NCBI GenBank assembly: GCA_007922305.1
Contig: ML677348.1
Coordinates: 17,251,442-17,315,441, forward strand
DNA length: 64,000 nt
Direction: 5' to 3'
DNA from: Dermatemys mawii
Lineage: Eukaryota; Chordata; Testudines; Dermatemydidae
Shown: positions 10,690-21,094 of the stretch, one piece after another
How positions within the stretch are numbered: position 1 is the stretch's first letter
Layout of the letters: the number at the start of each line of letters is the position of its first letter
Notes under the pieces: model-generated
Databases searched by the model: none
What the model saw: the letters and a program-made list of their open reading frames with translations, nothing else
Told to the model about the DNA's origin: nothing
Position numbers and translations under genes: made by a program

Positions 10690-11610
10690 TATTCTAAGTT
10701 TAGAATGCACAGAGGAAAATGGTAGCATCCCTTCCTTCCCCTTAACAATCTCAAAGGCACCTGGGTGCGGAGCATGGCCTTTTAAAAAGGCATTTTTTTA
10801 GCTATTCTACAAATGTTTGTGTATTAAATTATTTTCACTTTGACCTGTTGCCAGCACCAAATGATTGAGAGCTGTGGGTTTGAGATTGTTACAGTTACAT
10901 TTTATCTAGCAGGAAAGGTGCTTTGCAGCATAATATGATGCAATAGCATACTGGGGATGACTGAGGATGAACTCCGGCCCTCACTGAGTTGAGATGACTA
11001 GCTACTGCATTTCAAAAGTTCTCTAAAATACTAACCCATTTATAGTCCATGGAGTGCATAGGAATTTTTTTTTCTAGTGTGAGACCAGAGTGGGGCCCCG
11101 CTTCCAACACAGATACAATAGAGGAATATTCAAATTGCTCTCAAGGATATTGATTGGCTATTGTGATACAGGCGCCATGGGTTACAATGCAGACATGAAT
11201 TTTAAAGGGAAAAATGGCATGACTGAAAGGTAGCTGGTATTGAGCTATGGAGCCTTTCTTCTCGAGGTGACCAGCTCAAAGCCAGATTGCTTTGGTAGTT
11301 GAAAGTTATCATATATCAGTAGGTCAGTGGCGTATGTGAAATGAGTATAGTTGCTAGTGAACAAGGGGTCTGCATCATTAAAACCACCAACACAACTGAA
11401 ACCAAGAAGCACCTTTGGTAGAGTGCAAAGCAGGAATGGAGATGGAGACTGATTTATAATCTCATCCTTTGCTGTACAGCTTGGGGCCAATTAGTTAGGC
11501 AGCAGGGGGGAAGCTGAGGGCCTGCACCCATGTCTATTCCATGGCTGTATGGCTTTGAACTACAGAAAATATCTTCTGGAAGATGCTTAATGCTTCTGAT
11601 TCAAAGGGAA
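10690..11610. other. No gene seen
   Basis: Unique sequence between two Harbinger-like elements. An 81-codon minus frame (11245-11490) has no recognisable domain. Confidence 0.5.
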
Positions 11611-11616
11611 GACAAA

Positions 11617-11901
11617 GGCCATGTCTACACTACCCGCCGGATCGGCAGGTAGCAATCGATCCTTCGGGGATTGATTTATTGCATCTCGTTTGGATGTGAT
11701 AAATCGATCCCTGAGCACTCTCCCGTCGACTCCGGAACTCCACCACGCCAAGAGGTGCAGGCGGAGCCGCCGGGGGAGCAGCAGCAGTCGACTCAGCACT
11801 GTGAAGACGCCGAGGTAAGTTGACCTGAATACGTTGACTTCAGTTGCATATGTTAGGTCAATTTCCTCCCCCGTCCCCACACACACAGGGTAGACCAGAG
11901 C
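11617..11901. mobile_element. Harbinger/PIF-like MITE, second copy
   Basis: Left end GGCCATGTCTACACTACC and right end 'gggtagaccagagc' are imperfect inverted repeats. Shares 'tgataaatcgatcc' with 10396-10681. Flanking AAA on both sides is possible but weak. The right boundary is approximate. Confidence 0.6.
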
Positions 11902-11904
11902 AAA

Positions 11905-11975
11905 GTGTGCTCGTCTCTCTCACCAACAGAAGTTGGTCCAGTAAAAGATATTTCCTCACCCACCTTCTCATGCCA
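11905..11975 (-). repeat. Fragment of fold-back repeat family 2
   Basis: 'ctctctcaccaacagaagtt' and 'ccagtaaaagatatttcctc' match, in reverse complement, the element at 51959-52206. Only one arm is present. Confidence 0.6.
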
Positions 11976-11979
11976 ACTA

Positions 11980-13470
11980 GCAGGGAGGAGCTAATGAGCG
12001 AGTGTCTGGGCAGCAGAGTGATTAAGGTGACCCCAGCCCTCCCGCCTGCAAGGTGGAAGGTGAACTCTGCAGATGCACTTCAGAACTCCGGGTCTGAACT
12101 GACCAAGGACAACTGTGAGTGGGTGCAGAGAAGGGACAGGCACATTAAAGGAACATTTGGTTGCTTTACATAAGAATCTGAGGGTAAAAAGACACTGCCC
12201 AATGTACCCTGGGGTGGGGCTTTCACTCATGGTTTTATTTTTATGAATCCTGCTTGCAGCATTTTCCCAAATTGATGCTGGGTGTCTTCCCTCCTTTTAA
12301 TAAAAGTTTCTTTTTTACACTCAGACTCCGTGCTTGTGAGAAGGGAAGTATTGCAATGATCACTTACTCGCGTGTGTAATTGTTCCAGGTTATTGGTGGG
12401 GACTGGAGCCGGTTTTGTGTCATATTGTTGAAAAAGAACTCCTAGGTACTGAACCCGGCCCTTGTTGCTGCTGGTTCCAACGGGCAAAAGGGTTACATAT
12501 GCTGCACTCTCACTGCAACCTCCTAGCCACTAGAACACCTGTCTTCTAAGATGTAAAAAAACCCTGTTTATACAGATGAGCTGCTTGTTGAGCTTAATTA
12601 GAAGAATTTGAGCTAAAAATTGGAGGATCCTGTTGTTAGCACCAAGTGGTGACCTTGCTGATGTTGAAATTGATAGAAAAACTCCCCTTTACTCCAAGGG
12701 ACGCAACAGTGAGGCCAGAGTGCTGAATTTTCCATCTCTCTTCATACTTCCAAGTGAGCTGTGGCCCATTAGGAAGATGTCTGGTAGGGTTAAGATACCC
12801 TTCAACTGGGCAACAATGAAGTGGAAGGGTGGGCAAGAGTGGTAGGAATTGCCACTGCCAGACACTCCTGAAGTAGGAGACCAAAACTGACTATCCAGCC
12901 CCTGCAGACCATCTCTCCTCCCTCTGTGGGGGAAGAGTGTGGCAGGCTGGAGGAGTATCTGCTGGAAGACACTGGGGGAGTGGTGGGGCATGCAGACTTA
13001 CCATGAGGCATGAAGCCATTTTCAGTAACACAGACACCATCAGACTGGCAGGTCTTTGTTTGCTTATGTCATTTCTTTCCTCATGCTGGGCCTGAGTCTG
13101 TTTCTGTGGACTGGACAAACAGCTGAGAGGGCAGAGGTCACCAGACAGCAATGGTGGGGGAGGCGCGGGGAGGTGCCTGGTCTAGAGGGAGAAGCGGATG
13201 GAGGAATGGGGGAGAGGAATTGCTAACAGTATAGCTAGCAAGAGCTGCTGCCTTTTGATGTTTTGCTAATATGTTGTTTCTTTTATTTTATTCAAGTTCT
13301 GATACAGCCCTTGCCTCCCTGGTATCCAAGCATCTTCCGGAGGTGCGTGAAGTGATGTGAATGATGTCAGTAACATGCTGTTGGTTCATTCTTCCTCCCT
13401 CTCCCCAGGGAGAAATTATGTGGGGATTTTTAAATGCTTATTGTATTAGATGTACAATGTGCCCTGTGCT
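11980..13470. other. No gene seen
   Basis: Unique sequence with overlapping short frames around 12630-13150, none with a recognisable domain or start context. Confidence 0.5.
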
Positions 13471-13479
13471 TATATTGGC

Positions 13480-13900
13480 AAAAGCAAGGGCGAAGACCTG
13501 CTCCTTGCACTTGGACTGTGCCAGGTTGTGAGGTGAGTGGTGGTGGTTAGTTCATGGGGGAGTTCCTTCCACAGACCAGGCCTGGCCCTGGAGAAAACCC
13601 TGTCTTCTGCATAGCCCAGCTTTACTCCACTCCGCCTGAGGAGACGAGTTGTTGAATGTGGTTCTCATCCCAGAGCTCTAGTTGATCTTTTTGATACCCT
13701 ACGCTCACACCTTTAAATGCTTGGACGGCAAAGACCGAGAGCATGAATCTGACATGACGTTCTAGAAGGAACCAATGTACTGAGCGGAGGACGGGACAGA
13801 TGTGCTTGCAGCCTGACTTGACCAATTGTAGCTTGTGAGCATCTTCAGCAGTGGGAGAGCACGTTGTGGCTGCAATCTCCTTAGAGCACCGGTCAGCATA
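13480..13900 (-). pseudogene. L2-type LINE ORF2 C-terminal fossil
   Basis: On the minus strand, from about 13830 downward, the frame reads H-I-C-P-V-L-R-S-V-H-W-F-L-L and then A-F-K-G. After a frame change it gives R-V-F-S-R-A-R-P-G-L-W-K-E-L-P. These match the conserved end of L2/Maui/Rex-like ORF2 proteins ('HITPVL..LHWLPV', 'LWNSLP'). No catalytic domain is present and several frame breaks exist. The assignment rests on pattern recognition only. Confidence 0.55.
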
Positions 13901-13959
13901 ACCTCTGTCTTGCTTATCCGTATGATCTTGTCCATGCACTAATCCTGCCTAGTGACAGT

Positions 13960-14700
13960 GGGGTTCTCCTGTGTTGTGAAGGATAGATAGACAGTACGAC
14001 AGATAAATATTCCGTTCTGATTTTAAAGCACTTTGCACAGGGACTGTCTCTTCATTTGGCACATTGGACACTACAATAATACAAAAATAAAGTTTAAATT
14101 ACAATATTAATTAATAAGAGGAGGATAACTTGCCTTTCACAGAAATGGTTTATTTTTATTATCTGTGGGGACTGGTACCTTCTGAAAACAGAGATGTGAT
14201 TTTATAATGTAGGGTACATTTGATTTGATATAATTTTGTTTAAAATGTTTAATGTGAGAATTTGAGTGTGTACTCTACTGCAATCTAATTTCAAAGGAAA
14301 AGCTGTGTAATACCACACCGGAGAGCACGAGTTGCATAGAGGATGTTTAGGTGAGAAGTCACTATTCTTACACATTAATTAAAATCCAGTATGGGGAGCA
14401 CTTTATTTGATCCCATGTTTGATTGAAGAACCATAAATTACTTGCTATAATTGATATTGATCTCCAGCGAGGAACTGAAAAATTATCTGTTTTAGTGGAA
14501 AGCACAGTTCACACCTGTCTATTTATATCCTGCACAAAGCATATACACAATTTCCAGGAACCGAACCTATAGTTTCAAAGTGTTCTACTCACCCTTTTAC
14601 TGTCTGTTCTCATTTTAAAAAGTCTCCAGAATACTGCTGGAGCTCAGCTGTACAGTCACTTAGCAACAGACATTGCTGGTACATAACTACTAAAACTTAT
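13960..14700. other. No gene seen
   Basis: AT-rich unique DNA without recognisable motifs. Confidence 0.5.
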
Positions 14701-14721
14701 CCACAGCTATACCACATGAAT

Positions 14722-15020
14722 CTATGAGGTGATCCTGTCAGACGTCTGAAGGTAAGCAGGCTTAGATGTGACCAACGCTGGAATAGGACAGGAACTTGTA
14801 AGGTGCTTCAGGAAGTGGTGTTAGTGATTAAGCAGGTCATGTATTTCACTTGGAGTCAGTACTGAAGCAATGCCCAGACACTGTGTTTGGGAGACTAGTC
14901 CTCATGGAGACACCACCTTTAAGATAAGGCTCTGAAACCAAGCTCCTCACTACCTTTGCTCATAAAAGATCCAATGACACATTCTGCAGAAACAGGGCTG
15001 TTAACTCACCAAATTTCAAT
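14722..15020 (+). repeat. 5S rRNA-derived SINE
   Basis: The head 'gatcctgtcagacgtctgaa' followed by 'ggtaagcaggcttag' aligns with 5S rRNA ('gatctcgtctgatctcggaa', 'gctaagcaggg'), including the internal Pol III promoter region. The body continues with 'aggaagtggtgttagtgatt' and 'gagacaccacctttaagata', then 'cataaaagatccaatgacac' and 'ttaactcaccaaatttcaat', a SINE body I recognise from sauropsids. It is complete but diverged, and no target duplication was found. It is not a 5S gene. Confidence 0.65.
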
Positions 15021-15024
15021 GTGA

Positions 15025-15835
15025 GTAATAGTATTCTGCCTATACAAATTGCCACTGCAATTTCAATTATTATTCTTAATTTCCTGTTCTAAACTGTTGT
15101 GTAAAGTTCTTATGTGTTAAATATCTGCTACCTTCCAACTCAGAATTGTTGCATTTAGTGGCATAAGAAGAGATTCCTTTGTATGTGGGTGGATTATATG
15201 CACTTATACAATGTGCATGGCTTTCTTTAAAAAAAGCATATATGGAGACATCTTTTAGTCCACCTTCGTTCTTAATATACAAAGACATACATTTGTATTT
15301 ATTTTGATGTCCTGAGGATAACTAATCAAATTGATAGATTTTTTGATGAGGCTGCTAAGTTGTTTTTTTTTTTCAAATAAAATGCAAAATAAATGTCTAA
15401 AACTCATATCTCATGTTTTTTTCAAAAGCTGAAAATTTTTCATTTAACAGATCATATATGAAGTCAAAACCATATAGATAATTTAAAGGAGAATGTTTTA
15501 ACTGTCTTCCCTCATATCTGTATTGTTTTGTGACTTTAATATTACATGTATGGTGTTCAAGATATATTTAAAACTTCTGAAAAAATCACTACGCATCATA
15601 TAGATTTTGGCAGTGCATTTATTATTTAATAGCAACCTCTTCAGTACATCTATGAATCTGATTTGCTTACTTCCGATTGTTGAAACACAGTTGCCATAGT
15701 GCCTGAAGATGCACAAAACATTCTAATTTTTTATACAAACTGTGAGGAATGGGGAACCTACGTATGACTTTTGAATTCTGATTGCTGTTCCGAAGTGAGT
15801 ATGAAGTCGCTGCTATGAAACTTACAGCATCACTG
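15025..15835. other. No gene seen
   Basis: AT-rich, with poly-T tracts near 15360. The minus frames at 15076-15288 and 15498-15716 have no recognisable domain. Confidence 0.5.
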
Positions 15836-15837
15836 TG

Positions 15838-15945
15838 GCCAGGCCTACACAACAAAGTTTTGTGGGCATAGCTATATTGGTCAGGGGTGTAAAATAACCA
15901 CACCCCCTAGCCAATGTAGCTATCCCAACAAGAGTACTTTGATCA
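15838..15945. repeat. Harbinger-like fragment
   Basis: 'ggccaggcctacacaacaaa' and 'gctatattggtcaggggtgt' resemble the left end of the family with 'ggcctacact' termini. The opposite end is missing. Confidence 0.5.
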
Positions 15946-15954
15946 GCATACCTC

Positions 15955-16110
15955 ATCTCACAGAAGTGAGGGGCTGGAAGGGACCTCAAGAGGCAGGACC
16001 AAGTAAACCATCCTAGACCATCTCTGATGGGTGTTTATCCAACCTGTTCTTCTCTAAGACTCTGTTTAGACACTGGGGATTTAAAACATCTGGGGATTCA
16101 GCAGCTGGAT
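15955..16110 (-). repeat. CR1 3' end fragment, minus strand
   Basis: 'ggctggaagggacctcaaga' is a diverged reverse-complement CR1 3' tail ('ggaagggacctcaggaggtc'). Coding sequence is lost. Confidence 0.6.
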
Positions 16111-16114
16111 CCTC

Positions 16115-16740
16115 TCACAGCAGTGAATGGCCAAAAGAGGGCACTGAGTGGCGCTGTGACATAAGTGTGGTAAAGTCTAAACAGTGTGTTATCATCTTAC
16201 AAATTGTCCTTCAAGATAATACCAAATGAGGCACAGTCAGTTAAGATATTAATCATGAGTGTTCTAAGTCTCCCTCGATGATGCTGTTTTATGAAATAGC
16301 TTTTAAGGCAGTTATAAAAATGGTTCTCTCCCCATTAACACCTACACACACATTTCATCAGCCTGTATTTCACTTCTGTAATCTTATCGCTGGATCACTC
16401 TATTCTGAGCAACAAGCTTGCTAAATAGTGGAGGTTACTGATTCAAACATGGAGCCAATCATTTGACCATACTGATGGTTCATTCCTAAATGTTCAAGAA
16501 ACCAAATAACCCAACATAGCCAAATTCATTGTCTAAAGAAAAATGGTACCGCTCAAAAAGGAGGCATACATACCTCCTTCTCACAGTGTGTTCACAGACA
16601 GTGTGCTTTAAAGAGATGCGTTTCAGCCAGTGTTCTAGGGTGATTTCACAAGTTACAAAACTCTTTACACATCACTAAAGTCCAATCCCCCCTATTCATA
16701 ACAGTTCCTTAACTACTTGTGTTCTGTTCTTTTCTTATCT
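16115..16740. other. No gene seen
   Basis: Unique AT-rich DNA. Confidence 0.5.
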
Positions 16741-16754
16741 CTGTTTTGGATACT

Positions 16755-16920
16755 GACAAAGAGTCCTGTGGCACCTTAAAGACTAACTAAATTTAAGGTG
16801 CCACAGGACTTTAAGGTGCCACAAGACTTTAAGGACTAAGGTGCCACAGGACTTTAAGGTGCCACAGGACTCTTTGTCACTTCTGCAATTCCAGACTAAC
16901 ATGGCTACCTCTCTGATTCT
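16755..16920 (+). mobile_element. Fold-back SINE-like element with internal amplification
   Basis: Flanked by the perfect 13-bp repeat TGTTTTGGATACT (16742-16754 and 16921-16933). The left arm 'gacaaagagtcctgtggcac' pairs with the right end 'gtgccacaggactctttgtc', and the 3' tail reads 'cttctgcaattccagactaa' to 'ctctgattct'. Between the arms the unit 'tttaaggtgccacaggac' is present four times, one copy 'aagac' and one with a 7-base addition. The middle of the normal hairpin is missing. No Pol III boxes or ORF seen. Confidence 0.8.
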
Positions 16921-16934
16921 TGTTTTGGATACTA

Positions 16935-17610
16935 GTTTCCAAACAATGGGCATAGAGGTACATCCTAATCTGTACTAGGACACACCATTCATGTATCTTG
17001 GCTTTGACAGGCTTCCTATTTTCTGAAGCCAAAGCTGACTTCAGCTTTGCAATGTGTTGTGGGATACTTAACATGGGTGAATAGAGTTGTGGAGAGAGCA
17101 TAATACATTCAGTTAACATAATTTCCCAACACCCGGATACATAATGTATGTTATATTAATACCATATATGTAATACCTTTTAATGTGGTTTATACTATGC
17201 CTAACATATATTCATTGGCAAACAAGAGAATCTCAAAATGTCACTTTCCCCTGTATAAATGCAGAGTCATGAGAATAGTTTCTGGAAGATGCACAGAGAT
17301 TACTATGTATAGCCAGGGGATGAGGTCAGGTCAAACTTAGATCTTAATGTGGTTCTTTGGGGAATAGTAAATGTTGGGACTGTGTGCGCGTATTCCACAG
17401 AAATCTGATAGCGCCTGGTTTGTCCACTGATGACAAAAGTTTGAGATATGGGGTGTGTGTGTGTGAAGAGATGCTTAGTCAAAAGCTGTTTTGAGACTCT
17501 GCACATGCAAATAGCCATCATGTTATATTATTCTTGTCAAGCTTTTCCTTCACTGCTTTCCCTTATTTAGCTGCAGAATAGAAGGTTATCGGCATAGTTT
17601 AGGTGACCAC
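16935..17610. other. No gene seen
   Basis: Unique sequence. Minus frames of 80 and 72 codons (16877-17119, 17303-17521) lack recognisable domains. Confidence 0.5.
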
Positions 17611-17622
17611 AAACTCATATGT

Positions 17623-18498
17623 AAAAACAACGAGGAATCCTTGTGGCACCTTAAAGACTAACAAATTTATTTGGGCCTAAGCTTTCATGGGATATAATCC
17701 ACTTCATCAGATACATGGAGTGGAAAATAGAGTAAGCAGAATATATATTATAGCACATGAAAAGATGGGAGTTTCCTTGCCAAGTGGGGGGTCAGTGCAA
17801 ACTTGACACCATCAAATTAGGCCTGAATAAAGCCTGGGAGTGGCTGGGTCACTACGAAAAATAATGTTCCCTCTGTTGATACTCACACCTTCTTATCAAT
17901 TGCTGGGAATGGGCCACATCCACCCTAATTGAATTGGTCTCGTTAGCACTGATACCCCACTTGGTAAGGCAACTCCCATCTTTTCATGTTCTGTGTAGCT
18001 GTACCTGCTTACTGTATTTCCACTTCATGCATCTGCTGAAGTGAGTTATATCCCACAAAAAGCTTATGCCCAAATAAATGTGTTAGTCTCTAAGGTGGTG
18101 GTTCTCAAACTTTGTGGGTCTGTGGCCCTTTTTCTTTGTGGCTGCTGCGACCCCTGTGTCTCTGCTTCCACGTTCAGTGGCATTTTGGCAGACATGCTGT
18201 GTGCTTCACAGTGTCCGCTGAAAAGTTTCCAGAACTGGAAACTTTCACTTCGGCGGCTTTTCAGAGGACACTGTGAAGCGCACAGCATGTCCGCCGAAAT
18301 GCTGCCAAATGCGGAAACGTTCGGCTCGGTGGCGCTTCTGCAGCACAGGGAGCTCGCGCCCCCCCAGGAATCATCCCGCGCATCCCCGGGAATCACCCTG
18401 TGACCCCCAGTTTGAGAACCACTATTCTAAGGTGCCACAAGGACTCCTCATTGTTTTTACTGATACAGACTAACACGGCTAACCCTCTGAAACTTGAC
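17623..18498 (+). mobile_element. Long fold-back SINE-like element, split by a hAT
   Basis: Arms begin 'aaaaacaacgaggaatcctt' and end 'aaggactcctcattgttttt'. Interior pairs include 'cacatgaaaagatgggagtt' with 'aactcccatcttttcatgtt'. The tail is 'cagactaacacggctaaccc'. Flanks ACTCATATGT (17613-17622) and ACTCAGATGT (18499-18508) agree at 9 of 10 positions. The right arm carries the hAT at 18096-18424. It is the longest member of the family here. Confidence 0.75.
18096..18424. mobile_element. hAT-type element with internal hairpin, 329 bp
   Basis: Ends TGGTGGTTCTCAAAC and GTTTGAGAACCACTA are inverted repeats of the widespread 'CAGTGGTTCTCAA' hAT type. Flanks CTCTAAGG (18088-18095) and TTCTAAGG (18425-18432) differ at one base. 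The core is itself a near-palindrome: 'catgctgtgtgcttcacagt' at about 18194 pairs with 'cactgtgaagcgcacagcat' at about 18270. This is why both strands show 110-120-codon frames; neither is a gene. Confidence 0.85.
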
Positions 18499-18509
18499 AC
18501 TCAGATGTG

Positions 18510-18885
18510 AAACAAATAGGAATTGCCTCACTGAAGTTTTCTCGCACTCTCCTTTGGGAATCTGCTCTCCTTTTTTCATTTTTATCTTGCAGCTCACTAT
18601 CTCAGCCATCATTCCATATTTGAATACATTCATTTTTTGTTATTATCTGAAATGGATTGTTATTATTTGATTGACACAAGAGTAAACTAAGAACCAGAAT
18701 ACAGAGAGTCTTTTTCTTGCTTAGCTGCTGGGGCAGAGAGACAAGGAAATTACTTGTCACTCTGTAGGGATTAGACATTTAAATGGATAATGAGAACATC
18801 CACAGTTACACTAAATAGGATAAAAGAAAGTTAGGGATATATAAGCACTCAGGCTTCTGAGGATAAATCAACTGTTAATTGATGG
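18510..18885. other. No gene seen
   Basis: Unique AT-rich DNA. Confidence 0.45.
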
Positions 18886-18892
18886 AAGTTTG

Positions 18893-19030
18893 GAAGAAAT
18901 TTCCTCTATAGATGACAAAATCTTTCATCACATGGGTCCACTGCAGTGTCTGGTACTAGATACTGTGAGAAGCAGAGTACTGGATTAGCTGGATCACTGG
19001 TCTGAAGTAGTACAGCGATTTCTTTGTTCC
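18893..19030 (+). repeat. L3/CR1-like 3' tail
   Basis: 'gtctggtactagatactgtg' and 'ggatcactggtctgaagtag' match the 3' end of the CR1/L3 group ('ggaccactggtctgacccag'). It is eroded and non-coding. Confidence 0.55.
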
Positions 19031-19034
19031 TGGA

Positions 19035-19808
19035 GGAGAATAAGGACACATGTGACTAGCCTCAGAATGCTGGAAGGATGGGCAGCTGAGACACAAAAAA
19101 ATAGCTAAGAAGAATAATTCCAAAAAAAGATTTGGTCTGCTTCTCGATTTGGTCTGGCAAGGATATAGGAGATTAATTGATAGCAGGGGCCAAAGATGCT
19201 AGGCAAGTTGTTTAGGGCTGCATGCTGCCTCCAATCAGTATCACACTGCTGTGCACTGAGGAGAAATAAACAAGGATTCTTACTTTTTACACGGATACCA
19301 ATGAACACCAAAAGAGCAGGCAGGCAGGCAAATCCTGCATAGATTTGGGGGTAGTGCTATAGTGGGGTGGGAAGGAAGTGCAATTGTAGGTGTAAAGCAT
19401 GGTTGGTTTGTTTAAGGGGTGCTTTTGTCTCAATGCCCTGGACAGAGCAAAAGAGAACTGTAATTTCTCCAGCCTAATACCATCTAGCATCGTTATGCTG
19501 GAACACAGGCAGAGTTAGAGCTTTGACTTTTCCTCAGTAAAACCACCTTTTGTCCGTAAAGAAAATGTACTGGGTCCGATACTGATCTCTCTTTTCCCCA
19601 GTTCATCAAGGCTCTTGAACACATGTGTAACTTCAGTAGAGTCTGCAGAATTACATCCATGTAAAAATGGATCTAAGTCAGAGTAAAATTGGGGTTGTCT
19701 TTTTCTATAGTATATTGCATTTTTGGACAAACAGTCGAATTTTCAGTTGGTCTCCATACCTGTGCCCACAAAATATGTCAGCACATCTGATTTGCATATG
19801 TTCCTGCT
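19035..19808. other. No gene seen
   Basis: Three short minus-strand frames (19105-19311, 19287-19490, 19515-19730) show no recognisable domain. Confidence 0.5.
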
Positions 19809-20597
19809 TGTAGGGGGGTGATCACCCTGCTCTAGCTCCAAAGGGGTTAAAATCAGCTCTGGGGGCAGAAAGCCAGAGGAAAGGCTGATTGGGGAAGCAG
19901 CCACAGCTGTAGCCATGCCCCAATCGGGCCATAGCTGACCCTATAAGAGGGCTGTGGGACAAAAACTCGGGGGAGTATCTCTCTGGCCGCAGAAAGAAAG
20001 GGCCTAGCTGCCTGAGACCAAGGTACCTAAAGCAGAACAGGCTGGGGGAGAGCAAGAGGAGCTGGGGAGCTCTAGCATGGTAAACCCCCAGGCTGTGGGC
20101 CTTGTTAAAGGCCCAAAAGATACTACTGGAGCAGTACTGGGGAATAGGGCAAGAAGAGCTGGAAAGCTCCAGCCTGGCAACTCCCCAGGCTGCAGCCCAT
20201 GTGCAGGGCCTAAACAGGTACTGGGATTTCAAAGGTGCAGCCAGGGCTAGGCAGAGGCAGCAGGTCCTAACCTCCCCTCCCCCACCCCGTCCCCTGCCAG
20301 AGATGAATGTGCCCACTACAGACTGCACTGTGCCCCGGTGAACGGGGGCTAGATGACGACTGCCAGTTGCCACTGAGACAAGGTGGGATTAAAGGGTTGG
20401 GAGTGCCCCTGGGAGGGGAGACCCAGACTGTGGGAGCACTGTCAGGGAGCAGCACCCTAAGGGTAAAGAGGCACCGGGGCCCATGAGGGACCAGGGGGCT
20501 GTGACAAGCGAGGCGTCGGCCAGCAGAGGGCGCTCCAAGCTGGAAAAGAGCTAATTCCCGAGCAGAAGGTGTGCTGGTGAGTTGTCTCATTGCTACA
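19809..20597 (+). mobile_element. Solo LTR, 789 bp, perfect 5-bp TSD
   Basis: The stretch starts TGTAGGGGGG and ends TTGCTACA, so it has the TG...CA termini of an LTR and the short inverted ends TGTAG/CTACA. It is flanked by the identical 5-bp duplication CTGCT (19804-19808 and 20598-20602). A TATA-like 'ccctataagagg' lies near 19940 and an ATTAAA polyadenylation-like hexamer at 20388-20393. No gag/pol or second LTR is adjacent, so the internal part was removed by LTR-LTR recombination. Orientation assumes the TATA box is real. Frames of 74-183 codons inside are by-products of composition. Confidence 0.75.
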
Positions 20598-20854
20598 CTG
20601 CTGCATGTTATAAATTCTGCAGCCTCCATCAGGGAAGCCAGTTGAAAGTAGGACCACATAGTACCAAACGTGTACCCCCATTTACACCTTTACTCCTATT
20701 ATTTATTGATTAATGTTTGTATTACTGGAGCATGTAGATACACCAAGATCTGAGCCCATTGTTCTAAGTTCTGTACAACAACATGTTAAGAGACAGTCCC
20801 CGCCCCAAAGTGTTTATAGTCTAAACAGATGGAACAGAGGTGAGGGGAGAGAGA

Positions 20855-21090
20855 AAACATTATTATCCCCATGTTACAGGTGGGGAATTGAGACACAGAG
20901 AGATATAGGCCCTGATTCAGCAGTTCATTTAAGCACATACATAAAAGTTAAGCAGGAGCCTTAGGTGCTTTACTCAACTGGAGCCTGACATACTTAAGGT
21001 CACAACAGAAGATATGTGGGAGTACCAAGAACTGAACTCAGATCTCATTAATCCCAATCCTATGCCTTAAACACAAGACCATCTTTAATT
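20855..21090 (+). repeat. MIR-like SINE interrupted by another repeat
   Basis: 'ttattatccccatgttacag' and 'gaattgagacacagagagat' match the MIR middle. After an interruption at about 20908-20995, 'aactgaactcagatctcatt' and 'gccttaaacacaagaccatc' complete the tRNA-like end as read in reverse. The interruption contains 'ccctgattcagcagttcatt', seen in related form at 59995-60115. Confidence 0.6.
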
Positions 21091-21094
21091 TATT

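Noticed and set aside
14722..14790. 5S rRNA gene
   Set aside because: Only the head matches, with many changes, and it continues into a SINE body without a terminator.
16755..16920. CRISPR-like or satellite array of 18-bp repeats
   Set aside because: The units are contiguous without unique spacers, sit inside a fold-back element flanked by a 13-bp duplication, and the genome is vertebrate.
18041..18403. Mirror-image ORFs of 120 and 110 codons
   Set aside because: The sequence is a palindrome inside a hAT element, so an open frame on one strand forces one on the other.
19822..20659. 183- and 130-codon minus-strand ORFs
   Set aside because: They overlap the solo LTR and its edge, and reflect its GC-rich composition.
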